From Leclercia adecarboxylata (GTDB lineage Bacteria; Pseudomonadota; Gammaproteobacteria; Enterobacterales; Enterobacteriaceae), in contig NZ_CP035382.1 in the NCBI RefSeq assembly GCF_006874705.1, positions 3,596,001 to 3,660,000 of the forward strand: a DNA stretch of 64,000 nucleotides, read 5' to 3'. The position numbers were made by a program, and so were the translations under genes. Numbering within the stretch: the first letter of the stretch is position 1; each line of letters begins with the position of its first letter. Of this stretch, positions 41,439-53,078 are shown one piece after another. The notes under the pieces were generated by a model. The model was not told the origin of the DNA. It did no database searches and saw only the letters and a program-made list of their open reading frames with translations.

Positions 41439-42023
41439 TTACGCCATCAACGGGTTGTAATGCTCCCGGCGCAGCATCTGGCACAGCGCAATCAGCGGTA
41501 ATCCCACCAGCGTGTTCGGGTCGCGCCCGTCCAGCCTGTCAAACAATGCAATTCCCAGCCCCTCGCTTTTAAAGCTGCCCGCGCAGTTTAGCGGCCGCTC
41601 TTTTCGCACGTAGTCGTCAATTTCCTGTTCGCTGAGATGGCGGAAGTGCACGTCAAAGGGCTCGCATTCCGTCTGTAAATGGCCCGTAGACGAATTATAA
41701 AGGGCCAGGCCGGTGTAGAAGGTGACAATACTGCCGCGCGCTTTCAGCAGCTGCTGGCGGGCGTTCTCTTCGGTGTGCGGTTTACCGGTAATCATTCCAT
41801 CCAGGACGCAAACCTGATCGGAACCTATAATTAAATGGTCAGGAAATCGCGCTGCCAGACTTTTCGCCTTTTCCTGAGCCAGACGGACCACCAGATGGCG
41901 TGGCGATTCACCGGGCTGTGGGGTCTCATCCACGTTCGGCGCGGCGCATTCGAAGGGGACGCCCAGCTTTTCCAGCAACACGCGGCGGTAGGGTGATGTG
42001 GAGGCGAGAATGAGATTTGGCAT
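41439..42023 (-). CDS. yceF: 7-methyl-GTP pyrophosphatase YceF (Maf family)
   Basis: 194-aa Maf/HAM1-type nucleotide pyrophosphatase, E. coli length. In E. coli YceF cleaves 7-methyl-GTP and related modified nucleotides (house-cleaning). N-terminal [20 protein letters not shown] and the catalytic Asp in [13 protein letters not shown] (D69 region) are as in the YceF branch, with the later [31 protein letters not shown] lies seven bases ahead of the ATG. Divergent from yceD. Confidence 0.94.
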   Translation of the reverse strand: MPNLILASTSPYRRVLLEKLGVPFECAAPNVDETPQPGESPRHLVVRLAQEKAKSLAARFPDHLIIGSDQVCVLDGMITGKPHTEENARQQLLKARGSIVTFYTGLALYNSSTGHLQTECEPFDVHFRHLSEQEIDDYVRKERPLNCAGSFKSEGLGIALFDRLDGRDPNTLVGLPLIALCQMLRREHYNPLMA

Positions 42024-42100
42024 ATTTTTTTCACCAGATATAGCGTATCGATGCCAGCCATTTTAAACTATGGGCCGCAATGTGTGCGAATAAATGGCAA

Positions 42101-42125
42101 AAGGCAGCCTGAGGTTGCCTTTTTC
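42101..42125. terminator. hairpin between divergent yceF and yceD
   Basis: Stem AGGCAGCC/GGTTGCCT (one G-U pair) followed by TTTTT on the plus strand and TTTTG on the minus strand. It lies upstream of both flanking starts, an odd place for a terminator; it may insulate the yceD promoter or end a short transcript. Confidence 0.65.
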
Positions 42126-42126
42126 T

Positions 42127-42686
<560 letters not shown>

Positions 42687-42690
42687 TTAA

Positions 42691-42874
<184 letters not shown>

Positions 42875-42876
<2 letters not shown>

Positions 42877-42928
42877 TCACGCGTTTGCGTGATTAGGCTT
42901 AGTGAGGGTTTCCCCGTGCAAACGGGGA
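42875..42928 (+). other. two hairpins at the rpmF-plsX junction
   Basis: Stem 1 AATCACGC/GCGTGATT (42875-42894) overlaps the rpmF stop. Stem 2 TCCCCGT/ACGGGGA closes a GCAA (GNRA) tetraloop (42911-42928). The plsX TTG start is 28 bases after stem 2. Neither stem has a U-tract, so they look more like RNA-stability or processing elements than terminators. Confidence 0.65.
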
Positions 42929-42955
42929 TATACCGAACCAGGCTGCGACGATACC

Positions 42956-43990
42956 TTGACACGTCTAACCCTGGCGTTAGATGTCATGGGGGGAGATTTT
43001 GGCCCTTCCGTGACAGTGCCTGCAGCATTGCAGGCACTGAACTCTAATTCGCAACTCACTCTCCTTTTAGTCGGCAATCCCGACGCTATCACGCCATTAC
43101 TTGCAAAAGCTGACTTCGAACAACGTTCACGTCTGCAGATTATTCCTGCCCAGTCAGTTATTGCCAGTGATGTCCGGGCCTCACAGGCGATCCGCAGCAG
43201 TCGCGGAAGCTCAATGCGCATCGCGCTGGAGCTGGTGAAAGAAGGGCGCGCGCAGGCGTGCGTCAGCGCCGGCAATACCGGCGCGCTGATGGGGCTGGCA
43301 AAATTACTGCTTAAACCCCTTGAGGGTATTGAGCGCCCGGCGCTGGTGACCGTATTGCCCCACCAGCAAAAGGGCAAAACGGTGGTGCTGGATTTAGGTG
43401 CCAACGTCGATTGCGACAGTGTTATGCTGGCGCAGTTTGCCGTAATGGGCTCGGTGCTGGCAGAGGAAGTCGTGGGGATCTCTCATCCCCGCGTGGCTTT
43501 GCTGAATATAGGTGAGGAAGAGACCAAAGGTCTCGACAGCATCCGCGAGGCGGCCGAGCGGCTAAAAAATGAGCCATCCATCAACTATATTGGATATCTC
43601 GAAGCCAACGAATTATTGACCGGAAAAACGGATGTACTGGTATGTGACGGGTTTACAGGAAACGTTACATTAAAAACCATGGAAGGGGTGGTGAGAATGT
43701 TTCTTTCTCTGCTTAAATCGCAGGGAGAGGGGAAAAAACGGTCATGGTGGCTGATTTTATTAAAGCGTTGGTTACAAAAGAGCCTGGCGCGGCGATTCAG
43801 TCACCTCAACCCCGACCAGTATAATGGCGCCTGTCTGTTAGGATTGCGCGGCATTGTGATTAAGAGTCACGGTGCGGCCAATCAGCGAGCGTTTGCCGTC
43901 GCGATTGAACAGGCAGTGCAGGCGGTGCAGCGACAAGTCCCACAGCGGATTGCCGCTCGCCTGGGATCTGTATTAGCAAAAAGTGACTGA
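42956..43990 (+). CDS. plsX: phosphate acyltransferase PlsX
   Basis: 344-aa enzyme that makes acyl-phosphate from acyl-ACP for phospholipid synthesis. TTG start at 42956, chosen because (M)[30 protein letters not shown] matches the family from that codon; the open frame continues upstream but is unconserved. [43 protein letters not shown] are present. The C-terminus ends ...[14 protein letters not shown], shorter than the 356-aa E. coli K-12 form. No clear Shine-Dalgarno before the TTG. Followed by fabH after six bases. Confidence 0.94.
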   Translation: MTRLTLALDVMGGDFGPSVTVPAALQALNSNSQLTLLLVGNPDAITPLLAKADFEQRSRLQIIPAQSVIASDVRASQAIRSSRGSSMRIALELVKEGRAQACVSAGNTGALMGLAKLLLKPLEGIERPALVTVLPHQQKGKTVVLDLGANVDCDSVMLAQFAVMGSVLAEEVVGISHPRVALLNIGEEETKGLDSIREAAERLKNEPSINYIGYLEANELLTGKTDVLVCDGFTGNVTLKTMEGVVRMFLSLLKSQGEGKKRSWWLILLKRWLQKSLARRFSHLNPDQYNGACLLGLRGIVIKSHGAANQRAFAVAIEQAVQAVQRQVPQRIAARLGSVLAKSD

Positions 43991-43996
43991 GCGTAC

Positions 43997-44950
43997 ATGT
44001 ATACGAAGATTTTAGGTACCGGCAGCTATCTGCCAAAGCAAGTGCGAACCAACGCCGATCTGGAAAAAATGGTAGATACGTCTGACGAGTGGATCGTCAC
44101 CCGTACAGGTATCCGCGAACGTCGTATTGCCGCGCCAGATGAAACAGTTTCTACCATGGGCTATGAAGCCGCCCAGCGCGCGCTGGAGATGGCGGGTGTC
44201 GATAAAGACGACGTCGGCCTGATTATCGTTGCCACTACGTCTGCCACGCATGCTTTCCCAAGCGCAGCGTGCCAGGTTCAGAACATGCTGGGCATTAAAG
44301 GTTGCCCGGCGTTCGACGTTGCCGCTGCCTGCGCAGGCTTTACCTATGCGTTGAGCATCGCCGATCAATACGTGAAATCCGGTGCCGTGAAGCATGCGCT
44401 GGTGATCGGTGCTGACGTGCTGGCGCGTACCTGCGATCCAGCCGATCGCGGAACGATCATTATTTTTGGTGATGGTGCAGGAGCTGTCCTGTTAGGACAA
44501 TCTGAAGAGCCAGGCATCATCTCAACGCATTTGCATGCGGACGGTAGCTACGGCGAACTGTTGACGCTGCCAAACGCCGATCGTGTTAATCCGGACAATG
44601 CCATCTACCTGACCATGGCCGGCAACGAAGTTTTCAAGGTGGCGGTAACAGAGCTGGCGCATATCGTTGACGAGACGCTGGAAGCAAACAATCTGGAGCG
44701 TTCCGCCCTCGACTGGCTGGTGCCGCATCAGGCGAACCTGCGTATTATCAGCGCCACGGCGAAGAAACTTGGCATGTCGATGGATAACGTTGTGGTGACC
44801 CTGGATCGTCATGGCAATACGTCTGCAGCATCAGTGCCCTGCGCGTTTGACGAAGCGGTACGCGATGGACGAATTCAACGAGGCCAACTGGTCTTGCTCG
44901 AAGCCTTCGGGGGCGGTTTCACCTGGGGTTCTGCGCTGGTTCGTTTCTAG
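43997..44950 (+). CDS. fabH: 3-oxoacyl-ACP synthase III
   Basis: 317-aa condensing enzyme that starts fatty-acid synthesis from acetyl-CoA and malonyl-ACP. Catalytic triad visible: C112 in [10 protein letters not shown], His in [10 protein letters not shown] (H244) and Asn in [11 protein letters not shown] (N274). N-terminus [19 protein letters not shown]. Length as in E. coli. In the plsX-fabHDG-acpP-fabF cluster. Confidence 0.97.
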   Translation: MYTKILGTGSYLPKQVRTNADLEKMVDTSDEWIVTRTGIRERRIAAPDETVSTMGYEAAQRALEMAGVDKDDVGLIIVATTSATHAFPSAACQVQNMLGIKGCPAFDVAAACAGFTYALSIADQYVKSGAVKHALVIGADVLARTCDPADRGTIIIFGDGAGAVLLGQSEEPGIISTHLHADGSYGELLTLPNADRVNPDNAIYLTMAGNEVFKVAVTELAHIVDETLEANNLERSALDWLVPHQANLRIISATAKKLGMSMDNVVVTLDRHGNTSAASVPCAFDEAVRDGRIQRGQLVLLEAFGGGFTWGSALVRF

Positions 44951-44965
44951 TATAAGGATAAAAAA

Positions 44966-45895
44966 ATGACGCAATTTGCTTTTGTGTTCCCCGGTCAGGG
45001 TTCTCAGGCCGTTGGAATGTTGTCCGGCTTAGCGGAGCAGTATCCGGTCATCGAAGAGACCTTCCGTGAAGCGTCGGATGCCCTGGGCTACGATCTTTGG
45101 GCGCTGACCCAGCAAGGGCCAGCCGAAGAGCTGAATAAAACCTGGCAGACCCAGCCTGCACTGCTGACCGCATCGGTCGCATTGTGGCGCGTATGGCAAC
45201 AGCAGGGCGGCAAAGCGCCAGCGCTGCTGGCCGGTCACAGCCTGGGTGAATATTCTGCGCTGGTATGCGCAGGGGTGATTGCGTTTGCTGATGCCGTGCG
45301 TCTGGTTGAAATGCGCGGCAAATTTATGCAGGAAGCGGTGCCGGAAGGTACGGGCGGCATGTCGGCCATTATTGGTCTGGATGATGCTTCCATTGCCAAA
45401 GCCTGTGAAGAATCGGCAGAAGGCCAGGTGGTTTCTCCGGTTAACTTCAACTCGCCGGGCCAGGTGGTTATCGCCGGTCATAAAGAAGCGGTTGAACGTG
45501 CAGGCGCAGCCTGTAAAGCTGCGGGTGCCAAACGTGCGCTGCCGCTGCCGGTGAGCGTACCGTCGCACTGCGCGCTGATGAAGCCTGCTGCCGAGAAGCT
45601 GGCGGTCGAGCTGGAAAAAATCACCTTCAACGCGCCGACCATTGCGGTGGTGAATAACGTTGATGTGCAGTGCGAAACCGCGCCAGAAGCCATCCGCCAT
45701 GCGCTGGTTCGCCAGCTGTACAGCCCGGTTCAATGGACCAAAACGGTTGAGTTTATGGCATCCCAGGGCGTTGAACACCTGTATGAAGTCGGCCCGGGTA
45801 AAGTTCTTACCGGTCTGACCAAACGTATTGTTGATACCCTGACCGCATCGGCCATTAATGAGCCAGAAGCACTGTCAGCGGCACTCGCGCAGTAA
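44966..45895 (+). CDS. fabD: malonyl CoA-ACP transacylase
   Basis: 309-aa transacylase that loads malonyl groups onto ACP. Nucleophile S92 in AGHSLGEYSALVCAGV, N-terminal FVFPGQGSQAVGML, and the second His in VSVPSHCALMKPA (H201 region). TATAAGGATA precedes the ATG. Length as in E. coli. Confidence 0.97.
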   Translation: MTQFAFVFPGQGSQAVGMLSGLAEQYPVIEETFREASDALGYDLWALTQQGPAEELNKTWQTQPALLTASVALWRVWQQQGGKAPALLAGHSLGEYSALVCAGVIAFADAVRLVEMRGKFMQEAVPEGTGGMSAIIGLDDASIAKACEESAEGQVVSPVNFNSPGQVVIAGHKEAVERAGAACKAAGAKRALPLPVSVPSHCALMKPAAEKLAVELEKITFNAPTIAVVNNVDVQCETAPEAIRHALVRQLYSPVQWTKTVEFMASQGVEHLYEVGPGKVLTGLTKRIVDTLTASAINEPEALSAALAQ

Positions 45896-45908
45896 GAAGA
45901 GGAATACC

Positions 45909-46643
45909 ATGAGTTTTGAAGGAAAAATCGCACTGGTCACTGGTGCAAGCCGCGGTATTGGCCGTGCTATCGCTGAGACCCTCGTCGCGCGCGGCGCGAA
46001 AGTGATCGGCACCGCGACCAGCGAAAGCGGCGCGCAGGCGATCAGCGAGTACCTGGGTGCGAACGGTAAAGGTCTGATGTTGAATGTGACCGATCCTGCA
46101 TCTATCGAATCTGTTCTGGGAAATATTCGCGCAGAATTTGGCGAAGTGGATATTCTGGTCAATAATGCCGGAATCACTCGCGACAACTTACTGATGCGAA
46201 TGAAAGATGATGAGTGGAGCGATATTCTCGAAACCAACCTGTCATCTGTGTTCCGTCTGTCAAAAGCGGTAATGCGAGCTATGATGAAGAAGCGTCATGG
46301 GCGTATTATCACTATCGGTTCTGTGGTTGGTACCATGGGAAATGCTGGTCAGGCTAACTACGCTGCGGCGAAAGCAGGTCTGATCGGTTTCAGTAAGTCG
46401 CTGGCACGCGAAGTTGCGTCCCGCGGAATTACTGTAAACGTTGTTGCTCCGGGCTTTATTGAAACGGACATGACGCGTGCGCTGACCGATGAGCAGCGTG
46501 CGGGTACGCTGGCGGCAGTTCCGGCGGGTCGTTTAGGCGACCCTAAAGAAATCGCCAGCGCGGTTGCATTTTTAGCCTCTGACGAAGCGAGTTACATCAC
46601 TGGTGAAACTCTCCACGTCAACGGCGGAATGTACATGGTTTAA
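45909..46643 (+). CDS. fabG: 3-oxoacyl-ACP reductase
   Basis: 244-aa NADPH-dependent short-chain dehydrogenase. Cofactor motif TGASRGIGRA, NNAG, and catalytic S138, Y151 and K155 (YAAAKAG) are all present. The ATG at 45909 follows AAGAGGAATACC; an earlier in-frame start inside fabD is not conserved. E. coli length. Confidence 0.97.
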   Translation: MSFEGKIALVTGASRGIGRAIAETLVARGAKVIGTATSESGAQAISEYLGANGKGLMLNVTDPASIESVLGNIRAEFGEVDILVNNAGITRDNLLMRMKDDEWSDILETNLSSVFRLSKAVMRAMMKKRHGRIITIGSVVGTMGNAGQANYAAAKAGLIGFSKSLAREVASRGITVNVVAPGFIETDMTRALTDEQRAGTLAAVPAGRLGDPKEIASAVAFLASDEASYITGETLHVNGGMYMV

Positions 46644-46724
46644 TCACGTTAGAAAATATTTGCGTTATTAGGGTGAATGGCCTCAAAATAACGTAAAATC
46701 GTGGTAAGACCTGCCGGGATTTAG

Positions 46725-46752
46725 TTGCAAATTTTTCAACATTTTATACACT
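46725..46752 (+). promoter_or_regulatory. candidate acpP promoter
   Basis: TTGCAA-N16-TACACT in the 154-bp AT-rich fabG-acpP gap, where E. coli has a strong acpP promoter. Confidence 0.5.
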
Positions 46753-46797
46753 ACGAAAACCATCGCGAAAGCGAGTTTTGATAGGAAATTTAAGAGT

Positions 46798-47034
46798 ATG
46801 AGCACTATCGAAGAACGCGTTAAGAAAATTATTGGCGAACAGCTGGGCGTTAAGCAGGAAGAAGTTGTGAACTCCGCTTCCTTCGTTGAAGACCTGGGCG
46901 CAGATTCTCTTGACACCGTTGAGCTGGTAATGGCTCTGGAAGAAGAGTTTGATACTGAGATTCCGGACGAAGAAGCTGAGAAAATCACCACCGTTCAGGC
47001 TGCCATTGATTACATCAACGGTCACCAGGCGTAA
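46798..47034 (+). CDS. acpP: acyl carrier protein
   Basis: 78-aa acidic carrier protein with the phosphopantetheine site S37 (counting Met) in the DSL motif [19 protein letters not shown]. Virtually identical to E. coli AcpP. Carries acyl chains for every Fab enzyme in the cluster and for LpxL and PlsX. It has its own promoter region and an attenuating terminator afterwards. Confidence 0.98.
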   Translation: MSTIEERVKKIIGEQLGVKQEEVVNSASFVEDLGADSLDTVELVMALEEEFDTEIPDEEAEKITTVQAAIDYINGHQA

Positions 47035-47038
47035 GTGA

Positions 47039-48367
<1,329 letters not shown>

Positions 48368-48410
48368 GGCCGACAGCCGGGGCGGTTTAACGCCTTCCCG
48401 GCACATTGAT

Positions 48411-48439
48411 AAAAAAGGTCCGCTTGTCGGGCCTTTTTT
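48411..48439 (+). terminator. fabF terminator
   Basis: Stem GGTCCG/CGGGCC (one G-U) flanked by AAAAAA and TTTTTT, about 45 bases after the fabF stop. Separates the fab cluster from pabC. Confidence 0.85.
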
Positions 48440-48509
48440 ATTCGGTTTTATTCCCTTGTCCGCGGCCCGCCTTCCTGCCAGACTATTCGACCATTTAAAA
48501 GGAGCCATC

Positions 48510-49319
48510 ATGTTCTTGATCAATGGCATACCCCAGGAAACGCTGCCAGCGAGCGACAGGGCTATTCAGTTTGGTGACGGCTGCTTCACGACGGCACGCA
48601 TTGCTGCGGGCCAGGTCTGTCTGCTGGATGCCCATCTGCAACGGTTGCAGAAAGCCTGTGAAAAACTGCTCATTCCTTTTGTTGAGTGGGCAGAATTACA
48701 GCTTGAAATGACTGAACTCGCCCGGGGGAACGATCGTGGCGTGCTGAAGGTCATTATCAGCCGGGGAAGCGGCGGCAGGGGATACAGCCCGGCGAACTGC
48801 CTGCACCCGGTTCGACTCCTCTCGGTGTCGGCGTATCCCGCCCACTATGATAGCTGGCGTAGCGAAGGCATTGTCCTGACCTTAAGCCCGGTGCGGCTGG
48901 GACGTAACCCGCAGCTGGCCGGGATAAAACACCTTAACCGTCTTGAACAGGTGCTGATCCGCACCCATCTCGAACAGACCAGTGCCGACGAGGCGCTGGT
49001 TCTTGACAGCGAAGGGTTCATTACGGAATGCTGTGCGGCGAATTTATTCTGGCGTCAGGGGAAGGAGATTTTTACCCCCCGGCTGGATCAGGCAGGCGTT
49101 AATGGCCTGATGCGCCAGTTTTGTCTGCAACAGCTGGCACACTCCGGGTATCGCGTTGTCGAAGTGTATGCCCACGAGGCTGTGCTGGCTGAGGCCGACG
49201 AGATGGTGGTCTGCAATGCGCTAATGCCCGTTGTGCCGGTTCGTCAGTATGGTTCTCAACGTTTTTTATCGCGTGAGTTGTACGCATTATTAGCCCCTCT
49301 GTGTGAGCAAACCAGATAG
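48510..49319 (+). CDS. pabC: aminodeoxychorismate lyase
   Basis: 269-aa PLP enzyme of class IV aminotransferase fold that forms 4-aminobenzoate and pyruvate from aminodeoxychorismate in folate synthesis. The PLP lysine is in [14 protein letters not shown] (near residue 140) and the substrate loop in [23 protein letters not shown] at 48510 has AAAGGAGCC. The longer open frame starting at 48456 is unconserved. Translation continues into mltG two bases later. Confidence 0.95.
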   Translation: MFLINGIPQETLPASDRAIQFGDGCFTTARIAAGQVCLLDAHLQRLQKACEKLLIPFVEWAELQLEMTELARGNDRGVLKVIISRGSGGRGYSPANCLHPVRLLSVSAYPAHYDSWRSEGIVLTLSPVRLGRNPQLAGIKHLNRLEQVLIRTHLEQTSADEALVLDSEGFITECCAANLFWRQGKEIFTPRLDQAGVNGLMRQFCLQQLAHSGYRVVEVYAHEAVLAEADEMVVCNALMPVVPVRQYGSQRFLSRELYALLAPLCEQTR

Positions 49320-49321
49320 TC

Positions 49322-50344
49322 ATGAAGAAAATGTTGCGCTTTATTCTCCTCATCCTTGTTGTGCTGGGCATTGCCGCTGGCGTGGGGATGTGGAAAGTTC
49401 GCCAGCTGGCGGGCAGTCAAATTCTGATCGCCGAAGAGACGGTCTTCACCCTGAAACCGGGCACCGGGCGTCTGGCGCTGGGTGAGCAGCTGTATGGCGA
49501 GAAGATCATTAACCGCCCGCGGGTGTTCCAGTGGTTATTACGCGTGCAGCCGGAACTGTCGCATTTTAAAGCCGGTACCTACCGTTTTACGCCGGAGATG
49601 ACCGTCAAAGAGATGCTGGAGCTGCTTGAGAGCGGTAAAGAGGCGCAGTTCCCGCTGCGTTTTGTGGAAGGAATGCGCCTGAGCGACTACCTGAAGCAGC
49701 TCCGCGACGCGCCTTACATCAAACACACTCTTAAAGACGACAGCTATGCCACCGTCGCCGAGGCCCTGAAGTTTGAGCATCCGGAGTGGGTAGAAGGGTG
49801 GTTCTGGCCAGATACCTGGATGTATACCGCAGGCACCACGGATGTGGCTTTGCTGCAACGCGCGCATAAAAAGATGGTTGAAGCGGTGGATAAAGCCTGG
49901 GAAGGGCGGATGGAGAACCTGCCGTATAAAGATCAGAACCAGTTCGTGACCATGGCCTCGATCGTCGAGAAAGAGACGGCGGTTGCGAGTGAGCGGGATC
50001 AGGTTGCCTCGGTATTTATCAATCGCCTGCGCATCGGTATGCGTTTGCAGACCGACCCGACGGTAATTTACGGAATGGGTGAGAATTACAAGGGCAAAAT
50101 TTCACGTAAAGACCTGGAAACCCCAACCGATTATAATACCTATGTCATTAGCGGTTTACCCCCGGGGCCGATTGCCACACCGGGTCAGGCATCGTTGAAT
50201 GCCGCCGCGCATCCGGCTAAGACGCCGTATCTCTATTTCGTCGCGGACGGAAAGGGTGGACATACTTTTAACACCAATCTTGCCAGTCATAATCGTTCGG
50301 TCCAGGACTATCTGAAGGCACTTAAGGAAAAAAATGCGCAGTAA
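49322..50344 (+). CDS. mltG: endolytic murein transglycosylase MltG
   Basis: 340-aa inner-membrane protein (YceG family). One N-terminal transmembrane anchor (residues about 5-25), a LysM-like subdomain, then the catalytic domain with Glu 218 in [19 protein letters not shown] and the conserved [12 protein letters not shown]. It cuts nascent glycan strands and probably ends their polymerisation. Overlaps tmk by 11 bases. Length as in E. coli. Confidence 0.96.
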   Translation: MKKMLRFILLILVVLGIAAGVGMWKVRQLAGSQILIAEETVFTLKPGTGRLALGEQLYGEKIINRPRVFQWLLRVQPELSHFKAGTYRFTPEMTVKEMLELLESGKEAQFPLRFVEGMRLSDYLKQLRDAPYIKHTLKDDSYATVAEALKFEHPEWVEGWFWPDTWMYTAGTTDVALLQRAHKKMVEAVDKAWEGRMENLPYKDQNQFVTMASIVEKETAVASERDQVASVFINRLRIGMRLQTDPTVIYGMGENYKGKISRKDLETPTDYNTYVISGLPPGPIATPGQASLNAAAHPAKTPYLYFVADGKGGHTFNTNLASHNRSVQDYLKALKEKNAQ

Positions 50345-50975
50345 TTACATTGTCATTGAGGGGCTGGAAGGCGCCGGGAAAACGACCGCACGTGATGTAG
50401 TGGTCGAGACGCTCAAACAGTGTGGTATCGAAGAGATGATCTTTACCCGTGAACCGGGCGGTACCCAGCTGGCTGAAAAACTGCGCAGCCTGGTACTGGA
50501 CATCAAATCGGTCGGGGATGAAGTCATCACCGATAAAGCCGAAGTGATGATGTTTTACGCCGCGCGCGTCCAGCTGGTCGAAACCGTCATCAAGCCTGCC
50601 CTGGCGCGGGGATGCTGGGTGATTGGCGACCGCCACGATCTCTCGACCCAGGCGTATCAGGGCGGTGGACGCGGGATTGACCAGCAGATGCTCGGCACGC
50701 TGCGCGATGCGGTCCTCGGTGATTTCCGCCCGAACCTGACGCTCTATCTCGACGTGACGCCTGAAGTGGGTCTGAAACGCGCCCGCGCCCGCGGCGAACT
50801 GGATCGTATCGAGCAGGAGTCGCTGGACTTCTTTAACCGCACCCGCGCGCGTTACCGCGAGCTGGCCGCCCAGGACAGTTCGATCCGCACCATCGATGCA
50901 ACCCAGCCGCTGGAGGATGTGATGAACGACATTCGCCAGACGGTCACTGACTGGCTGAAGGAACAACAGGCATGA
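50334..50975 (+). CDS. tmk: thymidylate kinase
   Basis: 213-aa dTMP kinase. P-loop GLEGAGKTT at residues 10-18, DRY-like motif [17 protein letters not shown], and a LID with [10 protein letters not shown] carrying the basic residues of the E. coli (type II) form. Essential for dTTP synthesis. Start overlaps the mltG end, stop overlaps the holB ATG by four bases. Confidence 0.97.
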   Translation: MRSNYIVIEGLEGAGKTTARDVVVETLKQCGIEEMIFTREPGGTQLAEKLRSLVLDIKSVGDEVITDKAEVMMFYAARVQLVETVIKPALARGCWVIGDRHDLSTQAYQGGGRGIDQQMLGTLRDAVLGDFRPNLTLYLDVTPEVGLKRARARGELDRIEQESLDFFNRTRARYRELAAQDSSIRTIDATQPLEDVMNDIRQTVTDWLKEQQA

Positions 50976-51976
50976 AATGGTACCCATGGTTGCGCCCGCA
51001 CTTTGAACAGCTGGTGAACAGCTATCAGTCCGGTCGGGGGCATCATGCGTTACTGATCCAGTCGCTGCCGGGCATGGGCGATGAGGCCCTGATCTACGCC
51101 ATCAGCCGTTTTTTGATGTGCCAGCAGCCGCAGGGGCATAAAAGCTGCGGTCAATGCCGCAGCTGTCAGCTGATGCAGGCGGAGACGCACCCGGATTATT
51201 ACGCGCTGGAGCCGGAGAAAGGCAAGACCACGCTGGGCATCGATGCGGTGCGTACGGTCAGTGAAAAGCTCTACGAGCGTGCGCGGCTCGGCGGGGCGAA
51301 GGTCGTCTGGCTGAAGGATGCCGCTCAGCTTACTGAGGCGGCGGCGAACGCTTTGTTAAAAACCCTTGAAGAGCCACCGGAAAATACCTGGTTCCTGATG
51401 GCCTGTCGTGAACCCGGACGGCTGCTGGCAACCCTGCGTAGCCGCTGTCGTTTACATCATCTCAGCGTGCCGCAGGAGGCCTGGGCCCTCAGCTGGCTGG
51501 CGCGAGAAGTGACAACGTCACAAGAAGCTGCACTGAGCGCGCTGCGTCTGTGCGGCGGAGCACCTGCCGCGGCGTTGGCCTTGCTGCAGCCCAACGTTCA
51601 GACGCAACGGGAACAACTCTGTCAGGCGCTCGGCGCGGTGCCGGACAGCGGCGACTGGCTGAGCCTGCTTCCGGTTCTTAACCACGAGCAAGTGCCAGAC
51701 CGTCTGCACTGGCTGGCAGCCCTGCTGCTGGATGCCCTTAAAGTACAGCAGGGAGCGACCCTGCTTAGCAATGCTGATGCCTGGCCGCTCGTGAATACCC
51801 TGGCGCAGCGCCTGCCGGGCGTGGCATTGCGGGCTATCCTTCATGATGTCTGCCAGTGCCGCGAACAACTACTCAGCGTAACGGGGCTGAATCGGGAGCT
51901 TGTCCTGACCGACCTGTTACTCACTATCGAGCATTACCTGCAACCGGGCACGACGTTGCCTGTATCCCATCTCTGA
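50972..51976 (+). CDS. holB: DNA polymerase III subunit delta'
   Basis: 334-aa clamp-loader subunit. N-terminal AAA+ domain without a working Walker A ([18 protein letters not shown]), a four-Cys zinc module [20 protein letters not shown] (residues about 50-65), SRC-like arginine finger in [13 protein letters not shown], and a C-terminal helical collar domain. Forms the loader with delta and tau/gamma. ATGA overlap with tmk suggests coupling. E. coli also has 334 aa. Confidence 0.96.
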   Translation: MKWYPWLRPHFEQLVNSYQSGRGHHALLIQSLPGMGDEALIYAISRFLMCQQPQGHKSCGQCRSCQLMQAETHPDYYALEPEKGKTTLGIDAVRTVSEKLYERARLGGAKVVWLKDAAQLTEAAANALLKTLEEPPENTWFLMACREPGRLLATLRSRCRLHHLSVPQEAWALSWLAREVTTSQEAALSALRLCGGAPAAALALLQPNVQTQREQLCQALGAVPDSGDWLSLLPVLNHEQVPDRLHWLAALLLDALKVQQGATLLSNADAWPLVNTLAQRLPGVALRAILHDVCQCREQLLSVTGLNRELVLTDLLLTIEHYLQPGTTLPVSHL

Positions 51977-51986
51977 GAGAGACATT

Positions 51987-52781
51987 ATGTTTTTAGTCGA
52001 CTCACACTGCCATCTCGATGGCCTGGATTATCAATCCCTGCATAAAAACGTCGATGACGTGCTGGCGAAAGCCGCCGCCCGCGATGTGAAATTTTGTCTG
52101 GCGGTCGCCACGACGTTACCGGGTTACCGCACTATGCGTGAGCTGGTGGGCGTCCGCGACAATGTGGTGTTCTCCTGCGGCGTGCATCCGCTGAACCAGG
52201 ATGAACCTTACGACGTCGAAGATTTACGCCGTCTGGCGGCGGAAGAGGGCGTGGTGGCGATGGGTGAAACCGGGCTGGATTATTTCTACACTCCGGAAAC
52301 CAAAGCTCGCCAGCAGGAATCTTTCCGCGACCATATCCGCATTGGCCGGGAACTGAAGAAACCGGTGATCGTCCACACCCGCGACGCGCGCGCCGATACG
52401 CTGGCAATCCTGACAGAAGAAAACGTGACGGATTGCGGGGGCGTACTACACTGTTTCACAGAAGACAGAGAAACAGCGGGCAAGCTGCTGGATTTGGGTT
52501 TTTATATCTCGTTTTCCGGGATCGTGACGTTCCGTAACGCCGAGCAGCTTCGTGATGCTGCGCGCTACGTGCCGCTCGATCGTCTGCTGGTGGAAACAGA
52601 TTCCCCTTATCTGGCTCCGGTACCGCATCGCGGTAAAGAAAATCAACCCGCGATGGTACGGGATGTGGCCGAGTACATGGCCGTATTAAAAGGCGTCGAC
52701 GTTGAAGAACTGGCACGCATTACCACCACCAACTTTGCCAGCCTGTTTCACATCGATCCCTCCCGCCTGCAATCTGCCTGA
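51987..52781 (+). CDS. ycfH: TatD-family metal-dependent hydrolase YcfH
   Basis: 264-aa TIM-barrel TatD DNase. Metal ligands are visible: DSHCHLDGLD at the N-terminus, GETGLDYF (Glu 93 region), VHTRDA, LHCFTED, and DSPYLAP. Substrate not defined in E. coli, but TatD relatives are 3'-5' DNases. Last gene of the pabC-mltG-tmk-holB-ycfH run. E. coli YcfH has the same length. Confidence 0.95.
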   Translation: MFLVDSHCHLDGLDYQSLHKNVDDVLAKAAARDVKFCLAVATTLPGYRTMRELVGVRDNVVFSCGVHPLNQDEPYDVEDLRRLAAEEGVVAMGETGLDYFYTPETKARQQESFRDHIRIGRELKKPVIVHTRDARADTLAILTEENVTDCGGVLHCFTEDRETAGKLLDLGFYISFSGIVTFRNAEQLRDAARYVPLDRLLVETDSPYLAPVPHRGKENQPAMVRDVAEYMAVLKGVDVEELARITTTNFASLFHIDPSRLQSA

Positions 52782-52923
52782 TTAATCTATTTTTTTATGG
52801 CTCGTAATTAATAGCCGAAAAGAGTAAAGTTCACCGCCCAGGTTGGGGCGGTGATGACCGTTATGGAAACATTTGGCAATCTGTTTTGTAAAAGTCTGAA
52901 AGTTTTTCAGCTGCCTTGCGCTG

Positions 52924-52945
52924 AAACGTGATAGCCGTCAAACAA
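52924..52945 (+). promoter_or_regulatory. CRP site of ptsG
   Basis: AACGTGATAGCCGTCAAACA contains GTGA-N6-TCAA and matches the E. coli ptsG CRP site nearly base for base. Confidence 0.8.
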
Positions 52946-52957
52946 AGATACGCGGAT

Positions 52958-52980
52958 TTATTTTACTCTGTGTAATAAAT
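52958..52980 (+). promoter_or_regulatory. Mlc operator and ptsG promoter core
   Basis: TTATTTTACTCTGTG followed by TAATAAAT is the conserved Mlc-binding sequence of ptsG, overlapping the promoter. Mlc blocks ptsG when glucose is absent. The rest of the 297-bp gap between ycfH and ptsG (52782-53078) has no gene. Confidence 0.78.
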
Positions 52981-53045
52981 AAAGGGCGCTTAGATGTCCT
53001 GTCCACGGCACGGTTCTCCCCCCGGGCCAATGCGTGAAAACGTAA

Positions 53046-53069
53046 AAAAAGCACAAATACTCAGGAGCA
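53046..53069 (+). promoter_or_regulatory. ptsG ribosome-binding region / SgrS target
   Basis: AAAGCACAAATACTCAGGAG followed by CACTCTCAATT matches the E. coli region to which sRNA SgrS pairs under sugar-phosphate stress. AGGAGC is the Shine-Dalgarno of ptsG. Confidence 0.75.
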
Positions 53070-53078
53070 CTCTCAATT

